Below, piece after piece: positions 12,775 through 12,802 of a DNA stretch of 12,802 nucleotides (position 1 is the first letter of the stretch; each line of letters starts with the position of its first letter). A program made the position numbers and the translations under genes. Origin of the DNA: an uncultured Chitinophagaceae bacterium (GTDB lineage Bacteria > Bacteroidota > Bacteroidia > Chitinophagales > Chitinophagaceae); NCBI GenBank assembly GCA_937996595.1, contig CALKVC010000163.1:1-12802 (forward strand), given 5' to 3'. The notes under the pieces were generated by a model, which did not search any database, was not told the origin of the DNA, and saw only the letters and a program-made list of their open reading frames with translations.

Positions 12775-12802
12775 AGATCGGAAGAGCACACGTCTGAACT
12801 CC
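12775..12802. other. Illumina TruSeq adapter (artefact)
   Basis: The last 28 bases start AGATCGGAAGAGC and continue as the TruSeq read-1 adapter. They are not part of the genome and give a false N-terminus to the minus-strand TlpA-like gene. Confidence 0.97.

Noticed and set aside
12775..12789. GTG start giving MLFRS on the TlpA-like gene
   Set aside because: These residues are encoded by sequencing adapter.

Overview
This window looks like one assembled contig made of two unrelated parts, and it ends in sequencing adapter. Positions 1 to about 2388 are AT-rich phage-type sequence. Positions 2406 to 12774 are an ordinary chromosomal segment of a Bacteroidota bacterium, most likely of the Chitinophagaceae type. 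The last 28 bases (12775-12802) match the Illumina TruSeq read-1 adapter. The Bacteroidota assignment rests on TAnnTTTG promoter elements in front of several genes, on proteins I know mainly from that phylum (the 167-aa SRVWIYQSSR protein, the short LptE lipoprotein, the stand-alone sigma-54 activator beside lptE), and on low use of Shine-Dalgarno sites. The family-level guess is weaker.

Phage-type block (1-2388, all on +). Seven tightly packed small genes, most overlapping by one to four bases: a partial cysteine-containing protein, a 53-aa Cys-rich protein, a frame-broken single-span membrane peptide, a 123-aa membrane protein, a 65-aa two-span holin-like protein, a 128-aa probable baseplate or structural protein, and a tail-fibre-like protein with an SSVNGKTGAVVL-type motif. 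The tail-fibre gene loses its phage-like sequence near 2388 and reads on, antisense, into the neighbouring bacterial gene. No integrase, tRNA or clear att site is visible, so a chimeric join is at least as likely as a prophage edge.

Chromosomal block (2406-12774). A minus-strand ATP-grasp protein (TTG start) diverges from a CCG-domain Fe-S protein. Then come a conserved protein of unknown function, miaB, a sigma-54 activator, the LPS-assembly lipoprotein gene lptE, a TPR-like protein and secG, closed by a good intrinsic terminator at 9580-9608. After that come mltG and a YihY/BrkB family membrane protein (8 bases apart), an exported peroxiredoxin-like protein, and a convergent TlpA-like thioredoxin gene cut off by the contig end. 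The last two share a 14-bp-stem bidirectional terminator. The general theme is cell-envelope maintenance (lptE, secG, mltG, YihY) plus tRNA modification and redox proteins.

I see no CRISPR array, transposon, toxin-antitoxin pair, defence system or RNA gene, and nothing that amounts to a new biological system. The points most worth a second look are the phage/chromosome junction, the adapter tail, predicted nearly leaderless promoters at two genes, the 8-bp-period repeat before lptE, and the sigma-54 activator with no sensory domain.
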